Source: Prevotella sp.
Lineage (GTDB): Bacteria; Bacteroidota; Bacteroidia; Bacteroidales; Bacteroidaceae
Assembly (NCBI GenBank): GCA_024690505.1
Contig: JAILPA010000188.1
Span: forward strand, 26,622 to 90,621
Direction: 5' to 3'
DNA: 64,000 nt
Shown here piece after piece: positions 34,987-44,271 of the stretch (position 1 is the stretch's first letter; every line of letters begins with the position of its first letter). Position numbers and translations under genes: made by a program. Below the pieces are notes generated by a model that saw only the letters and a list, made by a program, of their open reading frames with translations, had not been told where the DNA came from and did not search any database.

Positions 34987-35030
34987 GATGAAAATGAGGA
35001 ATGAGAAATGACAAATGAGGGATGGGAAAG

Positions 35031-35954
35031 CTATGATGCCTGTGTGACTGAGAGATAGGTGAGCGCGACAGTTGCAATGATGGCGGCTATAAAGGCCATA
35101 TTGGTCCAGCGGGTGCTGGTAAGCGTCAGGAAATGGGCAATGAGTGGACTGACGCAAACCAGAGCCAGACGCATCAGCGGGTCGAACAGATGCGGCAGCA
35201 AGGCAACGAGCAGCAGGCTGAGCACCGACATCAGCGAGAAGAAGCCATATAGCTGGCGTGTGCGTATCTTGTCTTCGTAGCTACGGTGCCATACGTGAAC
35301 CAGACCCGCCACCGTCAGCACCAGCGTAAACACATAAGAGGTGATTTGTGGGAGTGTAAGGGCGACGGACTGAGGTTGCAGGCCGGAAGCGAGAAGTGCG
35401 AAGTGATCGGCAAGGGGGGTGAAGTCGTGCAGGTAAATCAGCCACAGCATGGCAAACCAATAAGGTGTGAGCAGTCCCAGTACCGAGGCCATCCACGAGC
35501 GGAAGCCCAGCGACTGCAGATATGTGGCCATGAGAATCCACAGCACGGGCACGAAGAGCAGCACCTGGACGAAAGCCACCGATGCCAGGCTCACGAAGAC
35601 GAAGGCATAGAACGTGCGCCCCACGGCCTGACTATCCTGATAGGTGCTTAGCAACAGCAGCAGAGCCGCCACCATGCACAAGAGGAAAGTGTTGCCCGAG
35701 ATTGAGGGGAAGAGGAAGCTGGCGGTGCACGAGAGCGACATGAACGTGCACGACACCATACGACTGCGTACGCGCAGCAGGGCGTTCTGGTTGCTCAGCT
35801 CTATCAGCAGATATACCGATGCTGCAAAGCACGCCAACTGTGGCCACAGGTGGCGTGTCGCCAGCCCGCTGAACAGCCACACCACGATGGTGAAAGCCGC
35901 CACGACAGGCAGCGTCATGTCCGCATAGGCAATTCTGTTCTGAAGCCGCTTCAC
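35031..35954 (-). CDS. Polytopic membrane protein of unknown function
   Basis: 307 residues with about nine predicted membrane helices and short loops; no catalytic motif is visible. The final segment WTNMAFIAAIIATVALTYLS is the last helix. I do not recognise the family; its size and layout are those of small Bacteroidota membrane proteins found next to purD and DedA-like genes. The gap to purD is 40 bases and to the next gene 44, so cotranscription is likely. Confidence 0.75.
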   Translation of the reverse strand: MKRLQNRIAYADMTLPVVAAFTIVVWLFSGLATRHLWPQLACFAASVYLLIELSNQNALLRVRSRMVSCTFMSLSCTASFLFPSISGNTFLLCMVAALLLLLSTYQDSQAVGRTFYAFVFVSLASVAFVQVLLFVPVLWILMATYLQSLGFRSWMASVLGLLTPYWFAMLWLIYLHDFTPLADHFALLASGLQPQSVALTLPQITSYVFTLVLTVAGLVHVWHRSYEDKIRTRQLYGFFSLMSVLSLLLVALLPHLFDPLMRLALVCVSPLIAHFLTLTSTRWTNMAFIAAIIATVALTYLSVTQAS

Positions 35955-35994
35955 TTGAACTGACTATATTGCTCCTTGGTTAGAGATTACGAAA

Positions 35995-37281
35995 TCAGAG
36001 GTCAGCGCCAATGTCGCGGCGGAAATAGCGATCGGTGAACTCTATCTTCTGTGCTGCGGTGAACGAACGCTGCAGCGCCTCGGCCTTGTCCTTGCCATAG
36101 CTGCTGACGGCGATGACGCGCCCGCCATTGGTCACCACCTGACCATCTTTCAAGGCTGTACCGGCATGGAAGACGATGGTGTCGCCCTCGTTCTTCGCAC
36201 CACATGCCTCGTCTGCCATGATGATGGGATAACCTTTCTTATAAGCCTGAGGATAGCCACCGCTGACCAGCATCACACACACGGCAGCACGCTCGTCGAA
36301 CGCGATGCTGCGACGGTCAAGGTCGCCCTTGGCCACGCCCTCGAACAGATCCACGATGTCGCTCTTCAGGCGCAGCATCACACTCTCCGTCTCTGGGTCG
36401 CCCATACGGCAGTTGTACTCAATGACCATCGGCTCACCTTTTACGTTGATCAAGCCAAAGAAGATGAAGCCCTTGTAGTCTATACCCTCAGCCTTCAGCC
36501 CCTCTACCGTGGGACGTATGATGCGGTCTTCCACTTTCTTCATCCACTCCTTTGTGGCAAAGGGCACAGGCGATACGCTGCCCATGCCGCCTGTGTTCAG
36601 GCCTGTGTCGTGCTCGCCAATGCGCTTGTAGTCCTTCGCTTCGGGCAGTATCTTGTAGTGATCGCCATCAGTCAGCACAAAGACCGAGCACTCTATGCCA
36701 CTGAGGAACTCCTCTATCACCACACGGCTCGATGCATTGCCGAACATGCCGCCCAGCATCTCCTTCAGTTCATTCTTGGCTTCGTCGAGGGTGGGCAGGA
36801 TGAGCACACCCTTGCCGGCGCACAGGCCATCGGCCTTCAGTACGTATGGCGGCTGCAAGGTCTCAAGGAATGCCAGCCCCTGTGAAAGGTGCTCACCGTC
36901 GAACGTCTGGTAGCGGGCAGTAGGAATCTGGTGGCGCTGCATGAAGCCCTTTGCAAAGTCCTTCGACCCTTCGAGCACGGCACCTGCCTTCGATGGGCCT
37001 ATCACCGGCACATCCTTCGTGCGGGGGTCGGCCTTCAGGTCGTCGTAGATGCCCTTCACCAACGGGTCTTCAGGGCCCACCACCACCATGTCGACGGCAC
37101 GGGCCACCACAAACTGCTTCACGGCCTCAAAGTCGTCGGCACGCATGTCTACGTTCTCACCCACGTTGCATGTGCCCGCATTTCCAGGGGCAATAAACAG
37201 TTTCTCACACTTGCTGCTCTGAGCAATCTTCCACGCCAGCGCGTGCTCGCGCCCGCCGCTGCCTAATAATAGGATATTCAT
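35995..37281 (-). CDS. purD: Phosphoribosylamine-glycine ligase
   Basis: ATP-grasp enzyme of purine synthesis, joining glycine to phosphoribosylamine. N-terminal [18 protein letters not shown], the ATP-grasp part [20 protein letters not shown] and [10 protein letters not shown], and the C-terminal [17 protein letters not shown] are all present. 428 residues, complete. First gene of an operon with a membrane protein and a DedA-like protein. Its leader is the third copy of the repeated promoter-leader module. Confidence 0.97.
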   Translation of the reverse strand: MNILLLGSGGREHALAWKIAQSSKCEKLFIAPGNAGTCNVGENVDMRADDFEAVKQFVVARAVDMVVVGPEDPLVKGIYDDLKADPRTKDVPVIGPSKAGAVLEGSKDFAKGFMQRHQIPTARYQTFDGEHLSQGLAFLETLQPPYVLKADGLCAGKGVLILPTLDEAKNELKEMLGGMFGNASSRVVIEEFLSGIECSVFVLTDGDHYKILPEAKDYKRIGEHDTGLNTGGMGSVSPVPFATKEWMKKVEDRIIRPTVEGLKAEGIDYKGFIFFGLINVKGEPMVIEYNCRMGDPETESVMLRLKSDIVDLFEGVAKGDLDRRSIAFDERAAVCVMLVSGGYPQAYKKGYPIIMADEACGAKNEGDTIVFHAGTALKDGQVVTNGGRVIAVSSYGKDKAEALQRSFTAAQKIEFTDRYFRRDIGADL

Positions 37282-37329
37282 CTCGCGTAAAGGTTTTATC
37301 GTTTCAACAAAGAATTATTCTCATTCGGC

Positions 37330-37520
37330 CTTTTATATAACCATAGTTACAGACACCATCTCCCCTTGAAAGGGAGAGAAATGTAGCAGGCTCCAGCGAG
37401 TATTCCCTCCCTTTCAAGGGGAGGAGCAGGTGGTGGGGTCTGTATTGCTATTTCGCATATTTGCTTTCGTTACTACGAAAAGTCGGCTGCAAAGTTACAA
37501 AGAATCGCGCGAAATTCAAA
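37330..37520 (-). promoter_or_regulatory. Promoter plus repeated leader module, copy 3 (purD)
   Basis: Minus strand: TTTG (37517-37520), TAACTTTG (37490-37497), then TTTGCAGCCGACTTTTCG, the hairpin CTTTTCG...CGAAAG, an ATG at 37458, the C-rich arm, inner CTCCCTTTCAAGGGGAG palindrome and the tail TGTAACTATGGTTATATA. It is the most diverged of the four copies, but hairpin pairing is preserved. Confidence 0.72.
37414..37458 (-). CDS. Leader ORF of module copy 3
   Basis: A 14-codon frame, MRNSNTDPTTCSSP, at the same place as the leader ORFs of the other modules. Residues NSNTDP match copy 4. Translation is unproven. Confidence 0.3.
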   Translation of the reverse strand: MRNSNTDPTTCSSP

Positions 37521-37675
37521 AGGAAAACATGTTTTTCTTCTAATTACCGACTAAACTTTCGCATCTGACGGAGTAAAGGGAGCAACTCCTTTAACTTTCG
37601 GAACAGGGTGTCCAATTTGATATGCCTCATCATTCGCAGATGTGATGATTACTATCGTTTGGTTACAGCGGAATA

Positions 37676-37866
37676 ATGTAAGGAAAATTCAAATTTGCAA
37701 AAAGCGCCCCAAAACAGGACTTTTGGAAAAGGACAGCTTTGAAGGCAGAAAAGCACCGCTTTGAGGGTAAAAAAGCGGCACTTTTCCACCCTCAAAGCGG
37801 TGCTTCCCTTTTCGCAGAAATATCCATGTAAAGAAAAATCCCAAAATCCACCATACAGCGATTGAA
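37676..37866 (+). repeat. Dispersed hairpin element, copy 3
   Basis: Left end ATGTAAGGAAAATTC, right end ATGTAAAGAAAAATC; interior AAAGGACAGCTTTGAAGGC, AAAGCACCGCTTTGAGGGT and complement CCCTCAAAGCGGTGC. It lies between the divergent purD promoter and the Spy-like gene. The remainder of 37521-37675 shows nothing I can name. Confidence 0.8.
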
Positions 37867-37981
37867 CAAAAAAATGTTAATGAGTTAAACGCTCCACGTC
37901 TAATGGCGTCAAAGAAACAGTTGCAACTAAAACAAAGAGAAAACAAGAAATAAGTAAAACCCCCAAAAAAATCACACCAGC

Positions 37982-38476
37982 ATGAAACGTTTAATGATAG
38001 CAATGGCATTAGCCATGACCATGAGTAGCGCCGCAATGGCACAAGATGGCGAACAGCAACATGGTCCACGCCAGATGGACAAAACCGAAATGGCCAAGTT
38101 CCGTACAGACGACATGACCCGACGCTACGGGCTGAATGAAGAGCAGGCCGGCAAACTGTTGGAGCTGAACCTGCTCTATGCCGACAGCATGCGTATGCCG
38201 ATGATGGGCCAGCGCCCCGAAAGAGGCCAGCGCCCTCAAGGCGAAGGACGCCAGGGACGCCCCGAGCGCAGGCCCGACAACGCTAACCGCGAGCAGTTCC
38301 GCGAGAGAATGGCAAAGATAATGGAAGGCTACGAAGCTCAGCTGCAGACCATCCTGACCGAGGAGCAGTTCAAAGCCTACAAGGAAGATGCCTCGAGACG
38401 CTTCAACCGCGGTGGCCGCGGAGGCCGTGGCGGTGACCGTCAGCGCCCGCCTCGTCGCAACGACAACATGCAGTAA
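37982..38476 (+). CDS. Small exported Spy/DUF4890-like protein
   Basis: 164 residues with a signal peptide (1-20, AAMAQ). The mature part is helical and rich in Arg, Gln and Met, with the repeated pattern RRYGLNEEQAGKLLELN and ILTEEQFKAYKEDASRRF, the LTxxQ pattern of Spy/CpxP-like periplasmic chaperones, and a Gly/Arg-rich tail (RGGRGGRGGDRQRPPRR). It may sense or buffer envelope stress; that is family inference. The Arg-Gly tail is RGG-like, unusual for an exported protein. A strong terminator follows. Confidence 0.85.
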   Translation: MKRLMIAMALAMTMSSAAMAQDGEQQHGPRQMDKTEMAKFRTDDMTRRYGLNEEQAGKLLELNLLYADSMRMPMMGQRPERGQRPQGEGRQGRPERRPDNANREQFRERMAKIMEGYEAQLQTILTEEQFKAYKEDASRRFNRGGRGGRGGDRQRPPRRNDNMQ

Positions 38477-38514
38477 GTCAGGCTTTAACGCCACTTTCAG
38501 GCAACACAAAAACA

Positions 38515-38563
38515 AAAGCAGTGAGTGGGAAGAACGACGATCGTTCTTTCCACTCACTGCTTT
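38515..38563 (+). terminator. Terminator of the Spy-like gene
   Basis: A long near-perfect hairpin: AAAGCAGTGAGTGG pairs with CCACTCACTGCTTT, with an inner stem AGAACGAcgaTCGTTCT. Confidence 0.85.
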
Positions 38564-38658
38564 CTGCATACAGTGACTGCCAAGGACATCCATTAAGATA
38601 ATTCAGGGACACCGTAACTTTTTCGGCAAAAACGAATGCGTATATGAGAAAAAAGTTG

Positions 38659-38666
38659 TAACTTTG
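38659..38666 (+). promoter_or_regulatory. -7 element for the acyltransferase gene
   Basis: TAACTTTG lies ten bases before the ATG at 38677, implying a very short leader. No clear -33 TTG. Confidence 0.55.
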
Positions 38667-38676
38667 CCGTGAACTT

Positions 38677-39285
38677 ATGGAAAAAGAAGAACTTAGGACA
38701 AAAATGAAAGGAAGCCCGCGACTGAAGCGATGGCTTGACTACCTCATTATGAATCAGCGCGACGCCCGTCCACGCTGGTACGTCCGGCTCGTGGCTCCGC
38801 TCTATCAGAAACGCGGACGCTGCTCGAAAATCTATGGCAGTGTGCGCATGGACACGCCACCCTATCGGCGCTTTGTCTTGGGACGAAGCAGCGTGGTGGA
38901 GAGCTACTCGTGCATCAACAACGCTGTGGGAGACGTCGTCATAGGCGACCACACACGCATCGGCATTCACAACACCATCATCGGACCCGTTACCATAGGC
39001 AGTCACGTGAACCTGGCACAGGGCATCACCGTGACGGCCCTGAACCACAACTTCGACGACCCCGACCGCCGCATCGACGAACAGGGAGTGGCGACATGCC
39101 CCGTCAGCATAGGCGACGACGTGTGGATAGGCGCAAACGCCGTCGTGCTACCAGGCGTCAACATCGGCAGCCACAGCGTGGTGGCCGCAGGGGCAGTAGT
39201 CACCAAAGATGTGCCTCCGTTTTCGCTGGTGGCGGGCGTGCCGGCTAAAGTCATCAAGGCGCTGAAGCCTGAAATAAAGAATTGA
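38677..39285 (+). CDS. Hexapeptide-repeat acyltransferase (LbH fold)
   Basis: 202 residues. The C-terminal two-thirds is a left-handed beta-helix with hexapeptide repeats ([56 protein letters not shown]) and the ending [13 protein letters not shown], as in WbbJ/maltose-type O-acetyltransferases. The His in LNHNFDD is the likely general base. It probably acetylates a cell-surface sugar. The gap of 20 bases to the following GT4 gene suggests a two-gene unit in surface polysaccharide synthesis. Confidence 0.92.
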   Translation: MEKEELRTKMKGSPRLKRWLDYLIMNQRDARPRWYVRLVAPLYQKRGRCSKIYGSVRMDTPPYRRFVLGRSSVVESYSCINNAVGDVVIGDHTRIGIHNTIIGPVTIGSHVNLAQGITVTALNHNFDDPDRRIDEQGVATCPVSIGDDVWIGANAVVLPGVNIGSHSVVAAGAVVTKDVPPFSLVAGVPAKVIKALKPEIKN

Positions 39286-39305
39286 AGTCCTAACCTGAAG
39301 TCAAT

Positions 39306-40433
39306 ATGAGAATAGGAATAGAAGCGCAGCGAATCTTCCGCAAAAACAAGCACGGCATGGACTATGTGGTGCTTCAGGAGATTCTGCAACTGCAACAGAC
39401 GGATATGCACAACGAGTATTTCGTCTTCGTGAAGCCTGGGCCCGACCGCTGCGTAGAGGACTCCACGCGCGTTCACGTCATAGAAGTGGAGGCAAAGAGC
39501 TACCCGCTGTGGGAACAGGTGGCGCTGCCACGTGCTGCCAAGAATGCCCGCGTGGACATGCTCCACTGCACCAGCAACACGGCTCCGCTGCGCTGTAGCA
39601 TTCCACTTATACTGACGCTGCACGACATCATCTTCCTGGAACCACGCGACAAGCAGAACCGCTCGCTCTACCAGAACGCCGGCTGGCTCTACCGCCGACT
39701 GGTGGTGCCACGCATACTGCCGAAATGCGAGCGTATCATCACCGTCAGCGACTTCGAGATGAAGAACATCATATCGAAGCTCCACATACCCGAACAACGC
39801 ATGGCCATGATATACAACGGCTACAACGAGTGGTTCCACCCGCTGGAAGACGCAAATAAAGTTTACAGGAAATACATGGCTGAGGACGGATTCATCTTCT
39901 TCCTAGGCAACACCGACCCTAAGAAGAACACCGAGCGAACGCTCATTGCCTATTCACGCTACCTCAGCAGGTCGGAGGTAAAGCGCCCCCTGCTCATGGC
40001 CGACCTCGACCGTCAATACCTCGATGGCATCATCAGCCGCAACCACATAGAGAACGTGCGAGAATTCCTGTTCATGCCAGGGTACATACCTAATGCCGAC
40101 CTGCCATTCATATATAACGCGGCCTTCGCATTCCTATACACCTCGCTGCGCGAAAGCTTCGGAATACCACTGCTCGAGAGCATGGCCTGCGGCACGCCCG
40201 TCATCACCAGCAACACATCGTCGATGCCCGAGATCGGCGGTCCCGACGCCATCCTCGTTAATCCCGAAGAGCCCAATGAAATCGCCGACATGCTGCTACG
40301 CTTAGAGACCGACTCTGACTTCTATCAGCGGCAGAAGAAGGTAGGACTGGAGCGTGCTCGCCTGTTCTCATGGCGCCACACAGCAGAGCAGCTGTTGGAA
40401 CTCTACAAGGAAGTGTACATAGAGCAGAAATAA
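39306..40433 (+). CDS. Glycosyltransferase family 4
   Basis: 375 residues, two Rossmann domains. N-terminal MRIGIEAQRIFRKNKHGMDY, then IPLILTLHDIIFLEP; the C-terminal half has FIFFLGNTDPKKNTERTLIAY and the donor motif ESFGIPLLESMACGTPVITS (E-x7-E). No membrane segment. It probably adds a sugar to a surface polysaccharide or lipid-linked oligosaccharide together with the preceding acyltransferase; donor and acceptor are unknown. Confidence 0.92.
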   Translation: MRIGIEAQRIFRKNKHGMDYVVLQEILQLQQTDMHNEYFVFVKPGPDRCVEDSTRVHVIEVEAKSYPLWEQVALPRAAKNARVDMLHCTSNTAPLRCSIPLILTLHDIIFLEPRDKQNRSLYQNAGWLYRRLVVPRILPKCERIITVSDFEMKNIISKLHIPEQRMAMIYNGYNEWFHPLEDANKVYRKYMAEDGFIFFLGNTDPKKNTERTLIAYSRYLSRSEVKRPLLMADLDRQYLDGIISRNHIENVREFLFMPGYIPNADLPFIYNAAFAFLYTSLRESFGIPLLESMACGTPVITSNTSSMPEIGGPDAILVNPEEPNEIADMLLRLETDSDFYQRQKKVGLERARLFSWRHTAEQLLELYKEVYIEQK

Positions 40434-40466
40434 GACAGATGCTCCTCAACAACTAAGCATAAGGAA

Positions 40467-40494
40467 CAAAAAAAGGAGGCGTTACTGCGCCTCC
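40467..40494 (-). terminator. Terminator of the DUF1573 gene, enclosing its stop codon
   Basis: Minus strand: GGAGGCG (40494-40488) pairs with CGCCTCC (40481-40475), followed by seven T. The loop contains the TAA stop codon of the gene, so the last codons form half the stem. Confidence 0.8.
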
Positions 40495-40871
40495 TCCATG
40501 TCACCCTCAATGTAGAGGCGCGTCATTTCTACCACGCCATTAGTGCGTATGGTGATGGACTTCTTGAAGTGTCCGGGGAACTTGCCCGTTCCGTTGTAGG
40601 TCACCTTGATTTCGCCCTTCTGCCCAGGCAGGACGGGCGTTTTTGTGTACTCAGGAACAGTGCATCCACAGGAGGCAACGGCCTGGTTGATTATCAACGG
40701 CGACTCGCCCACATTGGTAAAGGTAAACGTACACTTCACAATGGGTTCCTTCTCCGAGAAGGTACCGAAGTCGTGGGTCTGCTTGTCAAACTTAATCTCA
40801 GCAGGCTTCTGTGCCATGGCTGTGGTCATGCCACAGACAAGTAACAAGGTGAAAAGAATCAGCTTTTTCAT
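40482..40871 (-). CDS. DUF1573 exported protein
   Basis: 129 residues with a signal peptide (1-20, TTAMA) and one immunoglobulin-like DUF1573 domain (HDFGTFSEKEPIVKCTFTFTNVGESPLIINQAVASCGCTVPEY, given here only as the domain pattern HDFG...NxGxxPL...ASCGCT). The paired cysteines in SCGCT are typical. Periplasmic or surface-exposed; no reaction is known for the family. Single gene with a terminator that overlaps its end. Confidence 0.92.
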   Translation of the reverse strand: MKKLILFTLLLVCGMTTAMAQKPAEIKFDKQTHDFGTFSEKEPIVKCTFTFTNVGESPLIINQAVASCGCTVPEYTKTPVLPGQKGEIKVTYNGTGKFPGHFKKSITIRTNGVVEMTRLYIEGDMEEAQ

Positions 40872-40932
40872 ATTCTTACGGTATTAAAAATGTTGTTCGT
40901 TGTTTATTGACAATCGTGTCGTTCATTGTTGT

Positions 40933-42117
40933 TTATTTGACGTTGCATCCGCACGATAGTTTAACTAACTTGTAATATTCTGCAGCGCCAAGCAGGAAAC
41001 AGCCAGTGCCATAGTCCTCAAAGTCGGGAATACGGGTATAGCTCAGGGGCTGTCCGGTGGAAGGCTCTTTGCCCGTGCCTTGCATCCAGCCAAGGAATCC
41101 GTCGGGGTGCACAGCATCGCGCACCATTCCCTCCCAGGCTCGCTGGGCAATGGGCCAGTAGACCTTGGCATCGAGGTAGCCCTGGCGTATACCCCAGCTG
41201 ATGCCATAGAGGAAGAGTGCGGTGCCGCTGGTCTCGGGCATGGCATAGTTGGTGGACACGAGGCTGGGGTTCCAGAATCCGTCCTCGCGCTGGCACTTAC
41301 GCAGACCTTCCGACATCAGCAGGAAGTCCTTCTTCAGCTCCTTGTACGCCTTGTCCTTGGGGCTCAGCTCGTTCATGCAACGCACCAAAGCGGCATAGAC
41401 CCAGCCGTTGCCACGGCTCCAGTAGCACTGCTGTCCGTCGGGTTCCTGGTAAGGCGGCACATAGTCGGCATCGCGCCACCACAGGCCGTCCTTCACGTTG
41501 AACAGCCCGCCACCACACTCGTTGCGGCTCCAGCGATACATCATCATGCCGTGGTCGCGATAGCGTTTATCACCGGTCAGGCGGTACATCTGCATGTAGA
41601 TGGGCATGGCCATCTGTATGGCGTCAATCCACGTCCACCAGCCATAGAGGGAGTTGTTGCCCTTGGGGTTGGTCTTCGTCATCTGCAGGTCAAGATTCTC
41701 CTTGGTGCGAACCATCAGCGAGTCGTTGCCTGTCTGCTCGTAGCGCACAAGATACACCTGCTCGCAGCACTGGTCGTCGGCATCGGTGGTCTGTATGCCG
41801 TTGCGGGGCGTCCATTTGTGGAAGCTGGCCCAGCGGTCGGTGTAGTCAAGATAGCGCTGCTGTGGGTCAACGTCGTAGAGAGCCATCAGCCCCTCGTAAT
41901 AGACGGCACGGGTCCACAGGCTCGACGGCCGCACTTTCTTCCAGTTCGTGGGCACAGTCGGGTCTTCATAGGTGGCCATGAAATAGTCGTTCGCACGGCG
42001 CACGACGCTCAGCACTTCGTCGGCCTTTTGGTTCTTCTTGCAGGATGAGGACTCCTGAGCCATAGCGGTAAGTCCCAGCACTCCTATTAGGAATAACAAT
42101 GTCAATCTCCGTTTCAT
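40933..42117 (-). CDS. GH105 unsaturated rhamnogalacturonyl/glucuronyl hydrolase
   Basis: Removes the unsaturated uronic acid left at the end of oligosaccharides by pectate or rhamnogalacturonan lyases. 394 residues with a signal peptide (1-20, TAMAQ), an (alpha/alpha)6 barrel with TDADDQCCEQVYL, WWTWIDAIQMAMP (Asp165 is the likely catalytic acid), FNVKDGLWWRD and YWSRGNGWVYAALVR. The signal peptide places it in the periplasm or at the surface. The gap of two bases to the upstream isomerase gene makes them one unit. Links functionally to the two pectate lyases elsewhere in the window. Confidence 0.95.
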   Translation of the reverse strand: MKRRLTLLFLIGVLGLTAMAQESSSCKKNQKADEVLSVVRRANDYFMATYEDPTVPTNWKKVRPSSLWTRAVYYEGLMALYDVDPQQRYLDYTDRWASFHKWTPRNGIQTTDADDQCCEQVYLVRYEQTGNDSLMVRTKENLDLQMTKTNPKGNNSLYGWWTWIDAIQMAMPIYMQMYRLTGDKRYRDHGMMMYRWSRNECGGGLFNVKDGLWWRDADYVPPYQEPDGQQCYWSRGNGWVYAALVRCMNELSPKDKAYKELKKDFLLMSEGLRKCQREDGFWNPSLVSTNYAMPETSGTALFLYGISWGIRQGYLDAKVYWPIAQRAWEGMVRDAVHPDGFLGWMQGTGKEPSTGQPLSYTRIPDFEDYGTGCFLLGAAEYYKLVKLSCGCNVK

Positions 42118-42119
42118 AT

Positions 42120-43544
42120 CTACTCGTGCACGTAGAGCTGCCAGCCCAGATAAGTTTCAATAGCTTCGTTCAGGATATCGACCACATCGGTGCGGCACAT
42201 GGCCACATGGTGCTCGAAGCCGTTCTTGCAGATATACTTCATCAGGCGCTGCAGGTTGTCGACTTTCGTCACGGCGATACAGCCATCCATGCCGTAGGGG
42301 TCGCTGGTAATTTCACCCTTGCCGAGATAGGCCTTGATGCAGCCCTTCGAATCGTCGGTGCTGATACGGAAGAAGGTGAATGGGCCTTCGCTGACTTTGG
42401 CGTAGACGGCACCAAAGGTATTCACCTTGCCAAGTGTGCGTCCGAGCACGCCGAGCGGGCCGAGCTTCAGGTCGTTATTCCCGATGAACCCACGTGGGAA
42501 GTTGCCGCAGTGGGTACACACGCACTTGTTGCGTTCCTCGGCGAAGTTGTTGTTCCAGTCGAGCAGGGCAGGTGCCTGTTCCGAGGCCAAAGCGAGGGCG
42601 TACATCGACACGGCACCGGCAAGGTCGGTCTCGCAGGCGGCAGGTATCAGTTTGTCGCTGAGCATCGACATCGTCACGCAGGCAGCACAGCCGTAGTTCT
42701 GCTCCAATGAGTCCCAACACTGTATGGCCACGGCCTGTACATCGTTGGCCTCAATCCACTGCTCCACAGCCACGCCGAACTTCGCCTGCAGTGCAAGCTT
42801 CTCGCGGTAAGCCTCGGGCACCTTGGCATAGGCAGCAAGACGCGAGAGGTGAGAGGTGAGCGCGGGGTCATCGTCCTTTATCTTCTGTGCGGCAAAGAGT
42901 ATCTCGCTCAGGTCGGCAGGGACGACGGTGATACCCGTACGCTGCAGCAGCTTCTCGCTGGCGCGACAGGTATTGAAGCCCAGAGGGCGCGTGCCGATCT
43001 GTCCAATACGGCAGTGGCGCAGCCCGTTCACCACGCGGCAGATGGCAGCAAAGCGCTGCAAGTCCTGGGCGAGCAAGGGGCTATATATAGAATAGGTATG
43101 GAGGGTGGTGTCGGTGAAGGGAATGCCATACTGGTAGAGGTTGTTGCAGACGGAGATTTTCCCACAGAAGGCATCGCGGCGTGAGTCAAGGTCTACCTTG
43201 TCGTTCTCGTCATTGCAGGCCTGCACCATCACGGGGACGTTGAGGTCGGCATCGCTAATGGCATTGATGATGCCAATCTCGAATCCGAAATTGGGCAAGG
43301 ACACCACGATGCCATCTATCTCGTCGCGGTGGCTGCGGAACTGCCGGCTCACTTTCAGGCCGTCTTCGCGGGTCTCTATGCTCGATGAGCCCGTGGGTGT
43401 GGCATCCTCGGGCAGGATGACATATTCGTAACCCAGCTCGTCCATCGTCTTAAGCAACTGCTTGCGCACATCGCGGGCGAGTTCAGAATTAAAATAGGCG
43501 CGTGTTCCGATAATCACGCCGAAGCAAGTCTTTCCGTTCTTCAT
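42120..43544 (-). CDS. L-fucose/L-arabinose isomerase-family protein
   Basis: 474 residues, cytoplasmic. Similar in layout to the L-fucose isomerase-like family: N-terminal GVIIGTRAYFNSELARDVRK, a middle block QACNDENDKVDLDSRRDAFCGKIS (written in part), RIGQIGTRPLGFNTCRASEK, and C-terminal ACETDLAGAVSMYALALAS and CTHCGNFPRGF with metal-site-like residues (E and D in CETD, H in CTHCG). Shorter than classical FucI (about 590). It would interconvert an aldose and ketose; the true sugar is unknown. Pairing with GH105 suggests a pectin-derived sugar. Confidence 0.85.
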   Translation of the reverse strand: MKNGKTCFGVIIGTRAYFNSELARDVRKQLLKTMDELGYEYVILPEDATPTGSSSIETREDGLKVSRQFRSHRDEIDGIVVSLPNFGFEIGIINAISDADLNVPVMVQACNDENDKVDLDSRRDAFCGKISVCNNLYQYGIPFTDTTLHTYSIYSPLLAQDLQRFAAICRVVNGLRHCRIGQIGTRPLGFNTCRASEKLLQRTGITVVPADLSEILFAAQKIKDDDPALTSHLSRLAAYAKVPEAYREKLALQAKFGVAVEQWIEANDVQAVAIQCWDSLEQNYGCAACVTMSMLSDKLIPAACETDLAGAVSMYALALASEQAPALLDWNNNFAEERNKCVCTHCGNFPRGFIGNNDLKLGPLGVLGRTLGKVNTFGAVYAKVSEGPFTFFRISTDDSKGCIKAYLGKGEITSDPYGMDGCIAVTKVDNLQRLMKYICKNGFEHHVAMCRTDVVDILNEAIETYLGWQLYVHE

Positions 43545-43637
43545 TAGTCTCTAAGCATTATTGATGTTTGTCTGTATGATTCTTATTATTATCTCAGAGT
43601 ATTGTTCTGTTCCCGTTCCCTTTGAGTCGCGGGCTCC

Positions 43638-44135
43638 CTAAATATTGATGCCGTACTTCTGCTTCACCTCGCTCATAACGAAGGTGCTCTCAATGGAGCC
43701 CACCGTGTCGATGTCGCCCAGCTTGGTCAGCACGAACTCCTGGTATTGCTTCATGTCACGCGCACGAACCTTTAATAAATAGTCATAAGCTCCACTGGTG
43801 TTATAGCACTCAGTCACCTCGGGAATGCGCTGTATGCGCCGTACAAACGCTTCAGCTATCTCGCGGTTAATCTGCTTCAGCTTCACCTTGCAGAACACGA
43901 GCAGCCCCTGATTGAGCTTTTCGGGGTCGAGCACGGCAACGTACTTCTTGATGTAGCCCTGACGCTCCAGCCGTTTCTGGCGCTCAAACACTGGCGTCGG
44001 CGTGAGATGCACGGCATCGGCCAGCTCTTTCGTCGTCAGTTTCGCATTTCGTTGGAGCGTTTTCAGTATCTCCAAGTCGGTTTCGTCGAGATTCAACCCC
44101 GACGTACCATCACCTAAACGTTGCTTTTCTGCCAT
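43638..44135 (-). CDS. Lrp/AsnC-family transcriptional regulator
   Basis: 165 residues: a winged helix-turn-helix (LDETDLEILKTLQRNAKLTT, LADAVHLTPTPVFERQKRLE) and a C-terminal RAM ligand-binding domain (IPEVTECYNTSGAYDYLLKV). Such proteins sense amino acids. The gene is back to back with metY; the two promoters are only a few bases apart (44205-44235 and 44240-44271), so Lrp may control both itself and metY. The N-terminal 15 residues are an extension before the HTH. Confidence 0.93.
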   Translation of the reverse strand: MAEKQRLGDGTSGLNLDETDLEILKTLQRNAKLTTKELADAVHLTPTPVFERQKRLERQGYIKKYVAVLDPEKLNQGLLVFCKVKLKQINREIAEAFVRRIQRIPEVTECYNTSGAYDYLLKVRARDMKQYQEFVLTKLGDIDTVGSIESTFVMSEVKQKYGINI

Positions 44136-44204
44136 ATTCCAGAAGATTATTCTGTTTGGGGGGCTTTACTGAGTCCTCATCGGAACATTGTTCTTTCTGC
44201 GCTG

Positions 44205-44235
44205 CAAATTTAGGGATATTTTCCGAATTACGCAA
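44205..44235 (-). promoter_or_regulatory. Promoter of the Lrp-family gene
   Basis: Minus strand TAAATTTG (44205-44212) with TTG (44233-44235) at 20 bases. It abuts the metY promoter on the other strand. Confidence 0.7.
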
Positions 44236-44239
44236 GGAA

Positions 44240-44271
44240 TTTGGCAGATATTTCTAATGTGCGTAACTTTG
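44240..44271 (+). promoter_or_regulatory. Promoter of metY
   Basis: TTTG (44240-44243) and TAACTTTG (44264-44271) 20 bases apart. The stretch CGTAACTTTGCACCGTCAAA is identical in the cysK promoter (48234-48253). The leader to the start codon is about 130 bases. Confidence 0.75.
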
